61,801 nt of DNA from Treponema bryantii (GTDB taxonomy: Bacteria > Spirochaetota > Spirochaetia > Treponematales > Treponemataceae), in the NCBI GenBank assembly GCA_015061465.1, contig SUWN01000009.1, positions 1-61,801 on the forward strand. The letters are read 5' to 3'. The stretch's first letter is position 1; every line of letters begins with the position of its first letter. Positions 42,901 to 51,146 of the stretch are shown in pieces. The notes beneath the pieces are model-generated. The model did no database searches. It worked only from the letters and a program-made list of their open reading frames with translations, and had not been told where the DNA came from. A program made the position numbers and the translations under genes.

Positions 42901-44100
42901 ATGAAAAAAATACTTACTTTTGGAATAATTTTATGTTTGGCTTCATCGCTTTTTGCAAAACCAACTTTTGACAAAAAAAAAGCTTTAAAGGATGAAGGAA
43001 AAAAAGAATTTACAGCTACTTCGGCAATAGAAACTGTAAAAAATATGAAAACAGGTTGGAATTTAGGAAATACTTTTGATGCACCAGGAAAAACAGTTCG
43101 TGCTGAAACAGCTTGGGGGCAACCAAAAACAACAAAAGCAATGATAGATGGACTTGCAGCTTCTGGGATGAAAACAATTCGACTTCCAGTTTCTTGGTCA
43201 GATCACATTATTGACCAAAAATATACAATCGATCCTGAATGGATGGCTCGTGTAAAAGAAGTTGTAGATTGGGCAATTTCTAACGATATGTATGTTATCA
43301 TTAATTCTCATCACGACAATTTTGACAAACCAAGCAAAATGGGTTATGGAAAAGGTTATTATCCAAATTCTGTAAATTATGAAGAATCAGCAAAATTTTT
43401 GGAAAATATTTGGGCACAAATTTGTTTGGCATTCAATAATGGATACGATGAACATTTGATTTTTGAAACAATGAATGAACCAAGACTTAGAGGAACAAAT
43501 TATGAATGGTGGAATGATTTAAATTCTGCTGAATATAAAGAAGCTTCTGCAACATTGAATAAATTGAACCAACTTGTTTTGGATACAATTCGTAAATCTA
43601 AAGGAAATAATCAAAAACGTTTTGTAATGTGTCCGGGTTTACGTGCAGCGCCAGATTCTGTTTTAGCAAAAGAATTTGAAATGCCAAAAGATGACGCTCC
43701 AGGAAAATTGATTGTTTCTGTTCACATGTATGATCCATACGGATTTGCAATGCTTAGTCCTGGTGAATCTGAATTCTTGCCAAAACATCAGAACGCAATT
43801 GCAAGAACATTTAAAGCATTAAAGGAAAAATTTATTCTAAATGGATATGCTGTTGTTATTGGTGAATATGGAGCTGTAAACAAGGAAAATACTCCAGAAC
43901 GTGTAAAATGGTTCAGTGCTTTTATAAAATATTCTAGATTTCACGGAATGACGAGTTGTTTATGGGATAATGGCGATTACAGAATCACAAAAACTTCAGC
44001 AGATAAATATAGCGAAAAATTTGGATTTTATGATAGAAGAAAACAAGTTTGGTTTTTCCCAGAAATATTGGAAGCAATTATGACAAACGTGGGAGAATAA
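42901..44100 (+). CDS. Secreted glycoside hydrolase family 5 endoglucanase
   Basis: 399 residues from ATG 42901, preceded by GGGG (the frame opens at TTG 42889). A signal peptide (ILTFGIILCLASSLFAK) exports it. The GH5 barrel shows MKTGWNLGNTFDAP, GMKTIRLPVSW, MYVIINSHHD, FETMNEPRL with the acid/base Glu, and VIGEYGAVNK with the nucleophile Glu. It would cut beta-1,4-glucan or a similar plant polymer outside the inner membrane. No carbohydrate-binding module is attached. It is probably monocistronic. Substrate range (cellulose, mannan, xyloglucan) cannot be read from the sequence. Confidence 0.94.
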   Translation: MKKILTFGIILCLASSLFAKPTFDKKKALKDEGKKEFTATSAIETVKNMKTGWNLGNTFDAPGKTVRAETAWGQPKTTKAMIDGLAASGMKTIRLPVSWSDHIIDQKYTIDPEWMARVKEVVDWAISNDMYVIINSHHDNFDKPSKMGYGKGYYPNSVNYEESAKFLENIWAQICLAFNNGYDEHLIFETMNEPRLRGTNYEWWNDLNSAEYKEASATLNKLNQLVLDTIRKSKGNNQKRFVMCPGLRAAPDSVLAKEFEMPKDDAPGKLIVSVHMYDPYGFAMLSPGESEFLPKHQNAIARTFKALKEKFILNGYAVVIGEYGAVNKENTPERVKWFSAFIKYSRFHGMTSCLWDNGDYRITKTSADKYSEKFGFYDRRKQVWFFPEILEAIMTNVGE

Positions 44101-44110
44101 AAATTTATAT

Positions 44111-44139
44111 TTGCTTTTCTGCATATGATAGTGTAGAAT
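44111..44139 (+). promoter_or_regulatory. Possible promoter of the GGDEF/EAL gene
   Basis: TTGCTT (44111-44116), 17 bases, then TAGAAT (44134-44139). It would give a leader of about 105 bases. Confidence 0.45.
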
Positions 44140-44249
44140 GGTTTGAAGTGGGATTCAAGTAATAAATATAATTTTATCCGAAAATGTTTTTACATCACAA
44201 ACTGTTTTGAGAGTTTTTATTCGTACTGCGAATAGGGTAGGAAAATTAT

Positions 44250-46328
44250 ATGGAAGAACTAAAGATTCCTGAATCGAACAATATAAAAGAATTCGCGATT
44301 TTTAAAGAAACAATTGCTCGAATTATTAATGGTGACTTAGATTCCGTAAAACAAGGCGCTTATTCTTTTGTCTATTTTGATATTCTTCATTTCAAAGCAA
44401 TAAATGATATTTTTACTCCAGTTCAAGGTGATAAATTTCTTGAATATATGCAAAATTCAATCAGACAGATTTTTCCGTCTACAAGCCTTTTGCATCGCTT
44501 TGGTTCTGACCGTTTTATTTTATTTACAAATTGCAACAAAGTTGAAATAGAAAAATTAATTAAGAAATATCTAAAGAGAATTGCTGATTATAAATTATCT
44601 TACGAAATTGTTAGTAATATCGGTATTTACATTACAAACAGAGCAGATATAACTGTAGACGGAATGATTGATAGAGCAATTATAGCTCATTCATTTATAA
44701 AAGGTTCTTACAGCAAAAAATACAATTTTTATGAAACTTCACAGCGAATGCAACTTTTGGGTGAACAAGAGATTACTGGCCGAATGGCAGAAGCGCTTGC
44801 ATCTAGAGAATTTGTTGTTTATTTTCAGCCACAATTTGACCATTCAAATGGAAGTTTAGTTGGTGCAGAAGCGTTAGTTCGTTGGATTCATCCAAAACGC
44901 GGTTTGATTCCGCCAAATGTTTTTATTCCTGTTTTTGAAAAAAATGGATTTATTACAAAGTTGGATTTTTATGTTTTTGAAGAAACTTGTAAGTTTATAA
45001 AGCAATGTGAAGAAAAAAACATTCCGATAGTTCCAATTTCAATTAATATTTGTAGAAATGATATTTATCAAGAAGGATTTGTAGAATCGCTTGAAAAAAT
45101 TCGTGAAAAATATGAAGTTCCTGTAAAACTTCTTCGTATAGAAATTACAGAATACGCAGTTGTAGATGGAATTAAAAAGGTAAACGAAATTATTTCAAAA
45201 CTTCATTCATGCGGCTACATTGTAGAGATGGACGATTTTGGAAGTGCGTATTCTTCATTAAACGCATTAAAAAACATCAATCTTGATATTTTGAAATTGG
45301 ACATGAAATTTTTGTCAGACGATGGAAATAATCAAAACGGGGCTGTTATTTTAAGTTCCGTTGTTCGTATGGCAAAATGGCTTGGATTCCCAGTTATTGC
45401 TGAAGGTGTAGAACAGAAAAAACAAGCAGATTATTTGTTGAGTATTGGTTGTAGTTATATTCAAGGATATTTTTACGCAAAACCGATGCCTGCTGATGAT
45501 TTTGAAAAATTATTATCTTCAACTTCTCAAAGTAGCACAAAACCTTCGATGTTCGTAATTAATTCAATGAAAGCGGGTGATTTTTGGAATCCTGATTCAT
45601 TGGAAACTTTGATTTTTAGTAATTACGTTGGTGGCGCTGCGATTTTAGATTATAGAAAAGGTAAAGTAGAAGTTCTAAGGATAAATAGAAAATATATTCA
45701 AGAAATTGACCAATCATTAACAGAAAAAAAAGTTTTGCAGACAGAATTAACATCGCTCTTGGATGAAGAAAACAAACAAAAATTTATTGAAATGCTTGAA
45801 AAAGCAATTGCGTCTGATCAAGAAGAAGAATGTGAAACTTGGCGATTGTATGATAAAACCAAGAAACCGCTTTGTATTAGAAGTACTGTTAGATTGATTG
45901 GAAAAAGCGTGGATAGTTATCTTTTTTATGTAATGATTAGAAATATCACACCAGAGAAAGAAGCGTTGCAAGAAATGTTACATAGAGAAAGATTATTCCG
46001 AGCAGCTGCAGAGCAATTAAAAATCTTCTATTGGGAATATGATATAAAAACAAAACGAATGTATCCATGTTTTAGATGTATTCAAGAATTACATTTTCCT
46101 CCTGTTTTGGAAAATTATCCAACTTCAGCAATAGAAAGAGGTTTTTTACCAATAGATGTCGCTGATTTTTACAAAGAAGTTCATCAACGTTTAGAAGATG
46201 GAGAACATTATATAGAAATAGACATTCCTCTTACCGAAAAAAGGGAACTTTATAGACTTAGATATACGACAGAGTTTGATAAAAACGGAAAACCCGTAAA
46301 AGCATACGGAACTGCAATAAAAATTTAA
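44250..46328 (+). CDS. Degenerate-GGDEF / EAL / PAS protein, predicted cyclic-di-GMP phosphodiesterase
   Basis: 692 residues, no membrane segment. Residues about 35-165 are a GGDEF fold with the active-site loop changed to GSDRF (85-89), so cyclase activity is unlikely. Residues about 170-420 are an EAL domain with its key elements present: AEAL (206-209), SINICRND, EITE (298-301), MDDFG (327-331) and EGVE (385-388). This predicts hydrolysis of c-di-GMP. The last ~250 residues contain PAS-like text with IRNITPEKEALQEML and IKTKRMYPCFRC, a signal-sensing module in an unusual C-terminal position. AGG precedes the start. The next gene is an ATPase/HDOD fusion, so both may form one signalling unit. 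Confidence 0.88.
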   Translation: MEELKIPESNNIKEFAIFKETIARIINGDLDSVKQGAYSFVYFDILHFKAINDIFTPVQGDKFLEYMQNSIRQIFPSTSLLHRFGSDRFILFTNCNKVEIEKLIKKYLKRIADYKLSYEIVSNIGIYITNRADITVDGMIDRAIIAHSFIKGSYSKKYNFYETSQRMQLLGEQEITGRMAEALASREFVVYFQPQFDHSNGSLVGAEALVRWIHPKRGLIPPNVFIPVFEKNGFITKLDFYVFEETCKFIKQCEEKNIPIVPISINICRNDIYQEGFVESLEKIREKYEVPVKLLRIEITEYAVVDGIKKVNEIISKLHSCGYIVEMDDFGSAYSSLNALKNINLDILKLDMKFLSDDGNNQNGAVILSSVVRMAKWLGFPVIAEGVEQKKQADYLLSIGCSYIQGYFYAKPMPADDFEKLLSSTSQSSTKPSMFVINSMKAGDFWNPDSLETLIFSNYVGGAAILDYRKGKVEVLRINRKYIQEIDQSLTEKKVLQTELTSLLDEENKQKFIEMLEKAIASDQEEECETWRLYDKTKKPLCIRSTVRLIGKSVDSYLFYVMIRNITPEKEALQEMLHRERLFRAAAEQLKIFYWEYDIKTKRMYPCFRCIQELHFPPVLENYPTSAIERGFLPIDVADFYKEVHQRLEDGEHYIEIDIPLTEKRELYRLRYTTEFDKNGKPVKAYGTAIKI

Positions 46329-46393
46329 AAATATTTTTACAAATTGCAAAAGATGTTGTAATATAAAAGTATCTTATAAAGTAAAAATATGTA

Positions 46394-47854
46394 ATGAATA
46401 TGCAGAGTGTTGATAAAGAAAAGATTCAAGTAGCAGTAAAATTACATTCTCCCATCGAAATTGTCTCATATGTTTTGCCTAGAGAAAAAGAATTGTATAT
46501 TCAAGATGTTTTAACAGAATTCTTAAAAGAGTGTCATCAAGAGCATCTTGCAGAAAGTTTAAGATTTTGTATTACAGAATTATTAGTAAATGCAAAAAAG
46601 GCAAATACAAAACGCGTATTTTTCAAAGAAAAAAATTTAGATATAACTAGTCTTAACGATTATGAAACAGGAATGAAAACTTTTAAGGATGAAACTCTTG
46701 CAAATTTGGAATACTATTTGGCAAAACAAAAAGAGCATGGTTTATATGTAAAAGTTGTTTTAAAAGTTGATAATGATTTTGTACACATAGAAATCCGAAA
46801 TAATAGCGTTCTTACTGCTTTTGAAGAAGAACGTATTTCAGATAAAATTAATAAAGCAAAACAGTTTAATTCATTGGAAGAAGTTTTTACTTCGGTTTTG
46901 GATGCGACAGAAGGAGCAGGTTTAGGAATTATCATTATTATTTTGATGCTCCAAAAAGTTGGTTTATCTAAAGATAATTACAAAGTTTATACAACACAGG
47001 ATGAAACTGTAACAAGTATTATGCTTCCAGTAAATCAACAATTTAATAGTGAAGTAACAGATTTATTGGTAAAATTTGTTTCTATGCAAGAAAAATTTCC
47101 TGTTTTGGAAAGCAATTTTTCAAATATAAAAAATGTTTTAGCTTCTCCTCAGATTAATATTAATGATTTAGTTGGATGTTTTTCTAAAGATTTGTTCCTA
47201 ACATCGTATTTATTAAATAAAGCGGCTGCAAAACAAGAAAATATTTGTTCTATTGTTCAGGCAATAAATGTGCTTGGTCTTGAAAATCTAAAAATTCAAT
47301 TTGAAAAAGACAAAAATTTATTTACAATAATTAAAGATGAACGAGATGATAGAAAACTTTGGGAACATGCGTACAGAGTTGGTTTTTTTGCATCTTGTTT
47401 AATGCAACGTGTAAATTTAAAAAATAAAATCACAGAAGACCAAATGTACGTTTTGGGAATGTTACACGACATTGGTGTTGTTGCTCTAGAAGTTTTATCA
47501 ATTGAAAATAAGATTTTGTTAAACCAATATTGTGATGAAAAAAAGATTTGTGAATATGCAAAAGAATTATTTTTCAATGATAACAAACATTCGGTTTCTG
47601 GTTCGTTATTAGCAAAAAAATGGCTTTTACCAGCGATAATTTCAGATGTAATTCGTTATCACAATGAACCAGATAGTTGTCCGGAAGAATTTAAAGATAT
47701 AGTTTATATAATTCACATTGCTGATATGTTGCAATATTTTGGGCAAGGGCAGATTCAATTTTCGCAAATTAATAAAGATGCTCTAAAATGTTTGGATATT
47801 GAAACTGAAGAAGAATTACGAATTATTTATACAGAAATTCAAAAACTTTTCTAA
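46394..47854 (+). CDS. Histidine-kinase-type ATPase fused to an HDOD domain
   Basis: 486 residues. The N-terminal half has the Bergerat ATP-binding signature: N-box CITELLVNAKKANTKRVFF, HIEIRNNSVL (G1-like) and DATEGAGLGIIIIILMLQKVG (G2). There is no phospho-accepting His domain. The C-terminal half (about 215-486) looks like HDOD: VSMQEKFPVLESNFSNIKNVL, SIVQAINVLGLENLKIQF and a LGMLHDIGVVALEVLS segment that keeps an HD pair rarely kept in HDOD proteins. It may be an ATP-dependent switch acting on the output domain. Only 65 bases after the EAL gene. I know of no described function for this combination. Confidence 0.75.
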   Translation: MNMQSVDKEKIQVAVKLHSPIEIVSYVLPREKELYIQDVLTEFLKECHQEHLAESLRFCITELLVNAKKANTKRVFFKEKNLDITSLNDYETGMKTFKDETLANLEYYLAKQKEHGLYVKVVLKVDNDFVHIEIRNNSVLTAFEEERISDKINKAKQFNSLEEVFTSVLDATEGAGLGIIIIILMLQKVGLSKDNYKVYTTQDETVTSIMLPVNQQFNSEVTDLLVKFVSMQEKFPVLESNFSNIKNVLASPQININDLVGCFSKDLFLTSYLLNKAAAKQENICSIVQAINVLGLENLKIQFEKDKNLFTIIKDERDDRKLWEHAYRVGFFASCLMQRVNLKNKITEDQMYVLGMLHDIGVVALEVLSIENKILLNQYCDEKKICEYAKELFFNDNKHSVSGSLLAKKWLLPAIISDVIRYHNEPDSCPEEFKDIVYIIHIADMLQYFGQGQIQFSQINKDALKCLDIETEEELRIIYTEIQKLF

Positions 47855-48678
47855 TCTTGATTTTCTAACGAATCAACCCATTTTTGCATAAGAATTCCAA
47901 AGGCAACGCCAACATTAAGAGATGCTTTTAAACCTTTCATTGGAATGGAAACTCTACCGTAAGTTGCTTTTTGTAATGCTTGAGGACTTACACCCAATTC
48001 TTCTGAACCAATGATGCAAATTCCTTTTTTGGGAAATTTAAATTCATTTATATCTTGTCCGCCTGTTTCCAAAGCGAAAATAGGAACATCGTCTGGTAAA
48101 TCATCTAAAGATTTTCGTTCAAAACCCATTGTTTCTATACAACCCATTCCACTTCGGATGGCGCGTTGTTGCATTGGGTCTGTACAAAATGGTGAAATAT
48201 AAACTTTTTCCGCGCCCATCGCTTCGGCAGTTCTAAAAATGGAACCAATATTAAAAGGAGAACGAATGTCTTCTGCGTAAACTGCGATATTTGGGTAAAA
48301 ATCTCGTTCTCTTACAATTCCGTTTTCGTCTGTGGGAGCTTGGTGCGGGGCAATTACTAAATCCCATTCAGCTGGAAAAGTTCCGATGATGGACAAAAGA
48401 TGATTTCTGGCGCAATTACAAAGACGTAATTCATCAAAAGGTTCTGCGTTTAACAAAGATTTGATTTCTTGTGCGGCTTCTGGTGATAAGTCAGGGTCTT
48501 TTAAAAGAACTTGAGTAATCTGTTTTACATATTCTGCACGAGGCATATTTTTAAAAGAATATTCAGTTCCTTTTTCTGCAATTCCTTTTATATCACGTTC
48601 TAGCGCACCAAAAGTCAATGCAATTTTTCTACGTTTTTGTCCACCTTCTAAGTGAAATAATTTTCCAGGTTCAATCAT
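47851..48678 (-). CDS. SpoU/TrmH-family RNA 2'-O-methyltransferase
   Basis: 275 residues. The C-terminal SPOUT domain has NIAVYAEDIRSPFNIGSIFRTAEAMGAEKVYI, seen as NIGSIFRTAEAMG, then GICIIGSEELGVSPQAL and VSIPMKGLKASLNVGVAFGIL, the three knot motifs of the family. The ~110-residue N-terminal part is extra and helical. The target (tRNA or rRNA ribose) cannot be told. Its 3' end overlaps the HDOD gene by four bases, convergently. A second SPOUT protein is at 52794-53534. Confidence 0.88.
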   Translation of the reverse strand: MIEPGKLFHLEGGQKRRKIALTFGALERDIKGIAEKGTEYSFKNMPRAEYVKQITQVLLKDPDLSPEAAQEIKSLLNAEPFDELRLCNCARNHLLSIIGTFPAEWDLVIAPHQAPTDENGIVRERDFYPNIAVYAEDIRSPFNIGSIFRTAEAMGAEKVYISPFCTDPMQQRAIRSGMGCIETMGFERKSLDDLPDDVPIFALETGGQDINEFKFPKKGICIIGSEELGVSPQALQKATYGRVSIPMKGLKASLNVGVAFGILMQKWVDSLENQD

Positions 48679-48680
48679 AA

Positions 48681-49829
48681 TTAGTAAGCATTTTTTATAA
48701 AGTCAAAGATATCGTCAGTAGACATGCTTCTAGGTAATTTAGTAATGATGTCTATTTGACCAGCGTCTTCAGCTACGAGAGACAACTGTTCCATGCTTAA
48801 TTGTAAATCTTTTAAGCGTGTTGGTAAATTGGCTTTTGCAATTCTTTGGCGAATATTATCAATGAACATTTTTACAGCTTCTGGACCTGTAATTTCTTTT
48901 GGAACAACGCGCATTATGTGAGAAAGTTTTTCAATTTGCACACTTTTAAAGTTTGCAGCATCTTCCAAAGAATAAGAAAGCAAAATAGAAGAAACTAATG
49001 ATTTATTAATTTGATATCTTGAATTAATTGTCATTGCTAACAAAGAAGATAATCCCAATGAACTTGAAGCAGAAGCTAAAGAAATCATAATTCCAGCTTG
49101 TGCAAGTAAAATTTCTTCTGGAGTTGTAATATCAAGGGAAGGTGAACCGTCCAATGCATATGCAAGAAGTTCTAAACCTTTTTCTACAAACATATCGCTG
49201 AAGAAATTTGATTTTTGAGACAAATATGCTTCTATAGCCATAGACATTACTTCTATAGCGATAGTTGATTTTTGGTTTTGTGTGAGAGTCAGCATCAAAT
49301 TTGGATCAACAAGAACAAGTTTACAAAGATTGTTTTGAACTTTCATCAATTTGAGCTGATTATTACGTGAATCTTTTATAGGAATTTCATTTGTAAAAAT
49401 GAACGGTGTACTAAAAATTGTTGGAACACAAATACAAGGAATTGGGGAAGTTGTTGGTAATGCTCCGTCAACAAAATTATTAAAATCATGAACTTCATTA
49501 AAGAAGGCTGCGACAATTCTACCAATGTTTAAAGCTTTTGAGCCACCAATTGCGATTATTCCGTGAACATGCCCTTCTTTTGCAAGAGCCAATGCGCGTT
49601 TTGCTAACTGTGATGTGTTTCCTTCAGAAATTTCAGAAAAAACGAAATGTTCAATTTTTCTGTCAGTAAATGATTGTGTAATTTTTTGGATTGTGCCAAA
49701 TTCATTTAGAACAGGGTCTGCAATAATCATAAAACGTGTTCCCCATTCCATAACTTGTTGTGGAAGTCTGCTAAGTGTGTACGAACCTAAAATAATGTTT
49801 GGTGTAATTCTAAATGCAAAATCACCCAT
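48681..49829 (-). CDS. Iron-containing alcohol dehydrogenase fold protein lacking metal ligands
   Basis: 382 residues from ATG 49829, with GGAG six bases upstream. The N-terminal Rossmann part has FMIIADPVL, HGIIAIGGSKALNIGRIVAAF (here 95-104 in place of GGGSxxDxxK) and VPTIFSTPF instead of PTTxGTGSE. The C-terminal helical part shows AIEVMSMAIEAYLS where the active enzymes have the D-A-x-x-H-A-I-E-A-Y ligand motif (Asp to Glu193, His to Met197). The later His ligands are also absent (GLSSLLAMTIN, YQINKS). So the protein keeps the fold but probably not the dehydrogenase reaction. Could be a binding protein. It is two bases from the methyltransferase gene, so cotranscribed. Confidence 0.78.
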   Translation of the reverse strand: MGDFAFRITPNIILGSYTLSRLPQQVMEWGTRFMIIADPVLNEFGTIQKITQSFTDRKIEHFVFSEISEGNTSQLAKRALALAKEGHVHGIIAIGGSKALNIGRIVAAFFNEVHDFNNFVDGALPTTSPIPCICVPTIFSTPFIFTNEIPIKDSRNNQLKLMKVQNNLCKLVLVDPNLMLTLTQNQKSTIAIEVMSMAIEAYLSQKSNFFSDMFVEKGLELLAYALDGSPSLDITTPEEILLAQAGIMISLASASSSLGLSSLLAMTINSRYQINKSLVSSILLSYSLEDAANFKSVQIEKLSHIMRVVPKEITGPEAVKMFIDNIRQRIAKANLPTRLKDLQLSMEQLSLVAEDAGQIDIITKLPRSMSTDDIFDFIKNAY

Positions 49830-49903
49830 TTTTTTCTCCAAATTTTTTTAAGTTTTTATGAATACACTTTTTTATTTTAATTAAAACTTTTTGAGAATAT
49901 AAA

Positions 49904-49993
49904 AAAAGGACTGTCGTAAATTATATCAGTGCTGAACAAAAAAGTATATAAAAATTTTGTTCACAGAGATATAACTAAAAGGACAGCCCTTTT
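49904..49993 (-). terminator. Structured terminator after flgM
   Basis: Outer stem AAAAGG/CCTTTT with CTGTC/GACAG, then TATATC (49922-49927)/GATATA (49968-49973) and inner GAACAAAA (49934-49941)/TTTTGTTC (49955-49962). Outer part resembles the glnA terminator. Confidence 0.65.
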
Positions 49994-50014
49994 AGAAGGA
50001 TTGTTACTCCAGAA

Positions 50015-50302
50015 TTAAATACCGAATCCAGACATAACTTTTTCTGCTGTTGAAAGAATTACTTCGTCACTAAGATAAGAAGGGTCTTTAATCTTAGCTT
50101 TTACTTCTGCAATTCTATCTGCTCTAACATTAGGAGTTTCAGCAGCAACTTTGTCCAAATAGTAAGCTTCTGCTTTTTCAATAGCTTCTTTTGAAACAGA
50201 AATAGAATCTGTTTGGCTGCTAACTTTTGCAGCGTTGTCTGTCTTACGGATGTTCTGTACGTTGTTTAGCGGGTTTAATCCCCCAATTTTATCTATCATC
50301 AT
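50015..50302 (-). CDS. flgM: Anti-sigma-28 factor FlgM
   Basis: 95 residues, the usual FlgM size. N-terminus MMIDKIGGLNPLNNVQNIRK is followed by the Ser/Thr-rich disordered part (DSISVSKEAIEKAEAYYLD) and the sigma-28-binding helices (RADRIAEVKAKIKDP, EVILSTAEKVM). It holds the flagellar sigma factor inactive until the hook is complete. AGGA lies before the start. A structured terminator separates it from the ADH-fold gene. No flagellar structural gene is in the window. Confidence 0.9.
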   Translation of the reverse strand: MMIDKIGGLNPLNNVQNIRKTDNAAKVSSQTDSISVSKEAIEKAEAYYLDKVAAETPNVRADRIAEVKAKIKDPSYLSDEVILSTAEKVMSGFGI

Positions 50303-50323
50303 AACGTCCTACCCCTCTACTTT

Positions 50324-51031
50324 TTATTTATCGGTAGATTCATCAGAATTCTGAATCTTTTTTACACCAGAAATAAAAATTGCGAACTCACCTTTTATGG
50401 AAGTTCTTTGTGCAAAATCATTTTTTACATCTTCTGCCGTGCCACTTAATATTTCTTCGTGAAGTTTTGTAAGTTCTCTTCCAACAACTACGCGACGCTT
50501 ACTATCAATATCGGCAACATCAGTTAAAAGTTTAACAATTCTAAACGGAGATTCGTAAATAATTATTGCATCTCCAGTTTGCATCAATTCTTTTAAACGA
50601 GTTCTTCGTTTTCCGGGCTTGGGTGATAAAAAACCTTCAAAAATAAGAGTTTTTCCACCACTTCCTGCGACACTTACCAAAGTTGCAAATGCAGCCGGAC
50701 CAGGAATAGGAACAATCTCGTGGCCGTTTTCTCTGACTATATCAACAAGAACAGCGCCCGGATCACTAATCCCAGGAGTTCCTGCATCACTTGCGTACGC
50801 AACAGAAAATCCATCATCCAAAAGTTTTAAAATCTTTTCGCCAGCAAATTTTTCATTTTGAGCTCTACAAGAAATAAGCGGTTTTTTGATTTCAAAATGA
50901 TTCAGAAGTTGCAAGGTATGACGAGTATCTTCACAAGCGATGTAATCTACAGATTTTAGAGTTTCTACCGCTCTAAAAGTCATATCTTGTAAATTTCCTA
51001 TTGGCGTTCCAACAATATATAGTACAGACAC
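50324..51031 (-). CDS. rsmI: 16S rRNA (cytidine-1402) 2'-O-methyltransferase RsmI
   Basis: 235 residues starting at GTG 51031. Tetrapyrrole-methylase fold with LYIVGTPIGNLQDMTFRAV, VDYIACEDTRHT, VAYASDAGTPGISDPGAVLV, PIPGPAAFATLVSVAG and IIYESPFRIVKLL, the diagnostic RsmI sequence. It methylates the ribose of C1402 in the decoding centre. It precedes flgM by 21 bases on the same strand. Confidence 0.96.
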   Translation of the reverse strand: MSVLYIVGTPIGNLQDMTFRAVETLKSVDYIACEDTRHTLQLLNHFEIKKPLISCRAQNEKFAGEKILKLLDDGFSVAYASDAGTPGISDPGAVLVDIVRENGHEIVPIPGPAAFATLVSVAGSGGKTLIFEGFLSPKPGKRRTRLKELMQTGDAIIIYESPFRIVKLLTDVADIDSKRRVVVGRELTKLHEEILSGTAEDVKNDFAQRTSIKGEFAIFISGVKKIQNSDESTDK

Positions 51032-51111
51032 AATATAATTATAATATTAAATTGATTAATTAACAAGTTTTGTATTAAAATCAATTAGTTTTTTACAAAA
51101 TTATACGATAT

Positions 51112-51117
51112 TATAAT
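51112..51117 (+). promoter_or_regulatory. Possible -10 box of the polysaccharide-export-like gene
   Basis: TATAAT preceded by AT-rich DNA with a TTTTTA about 16-17 bases upstream. A minus-strand TATAAT also lies in this gap and may serve rsmI. Confidence 0.35.
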
Positions 51118-51146
51118 AAGTAGATTTTAAGCAGGAGTTTTACAAA

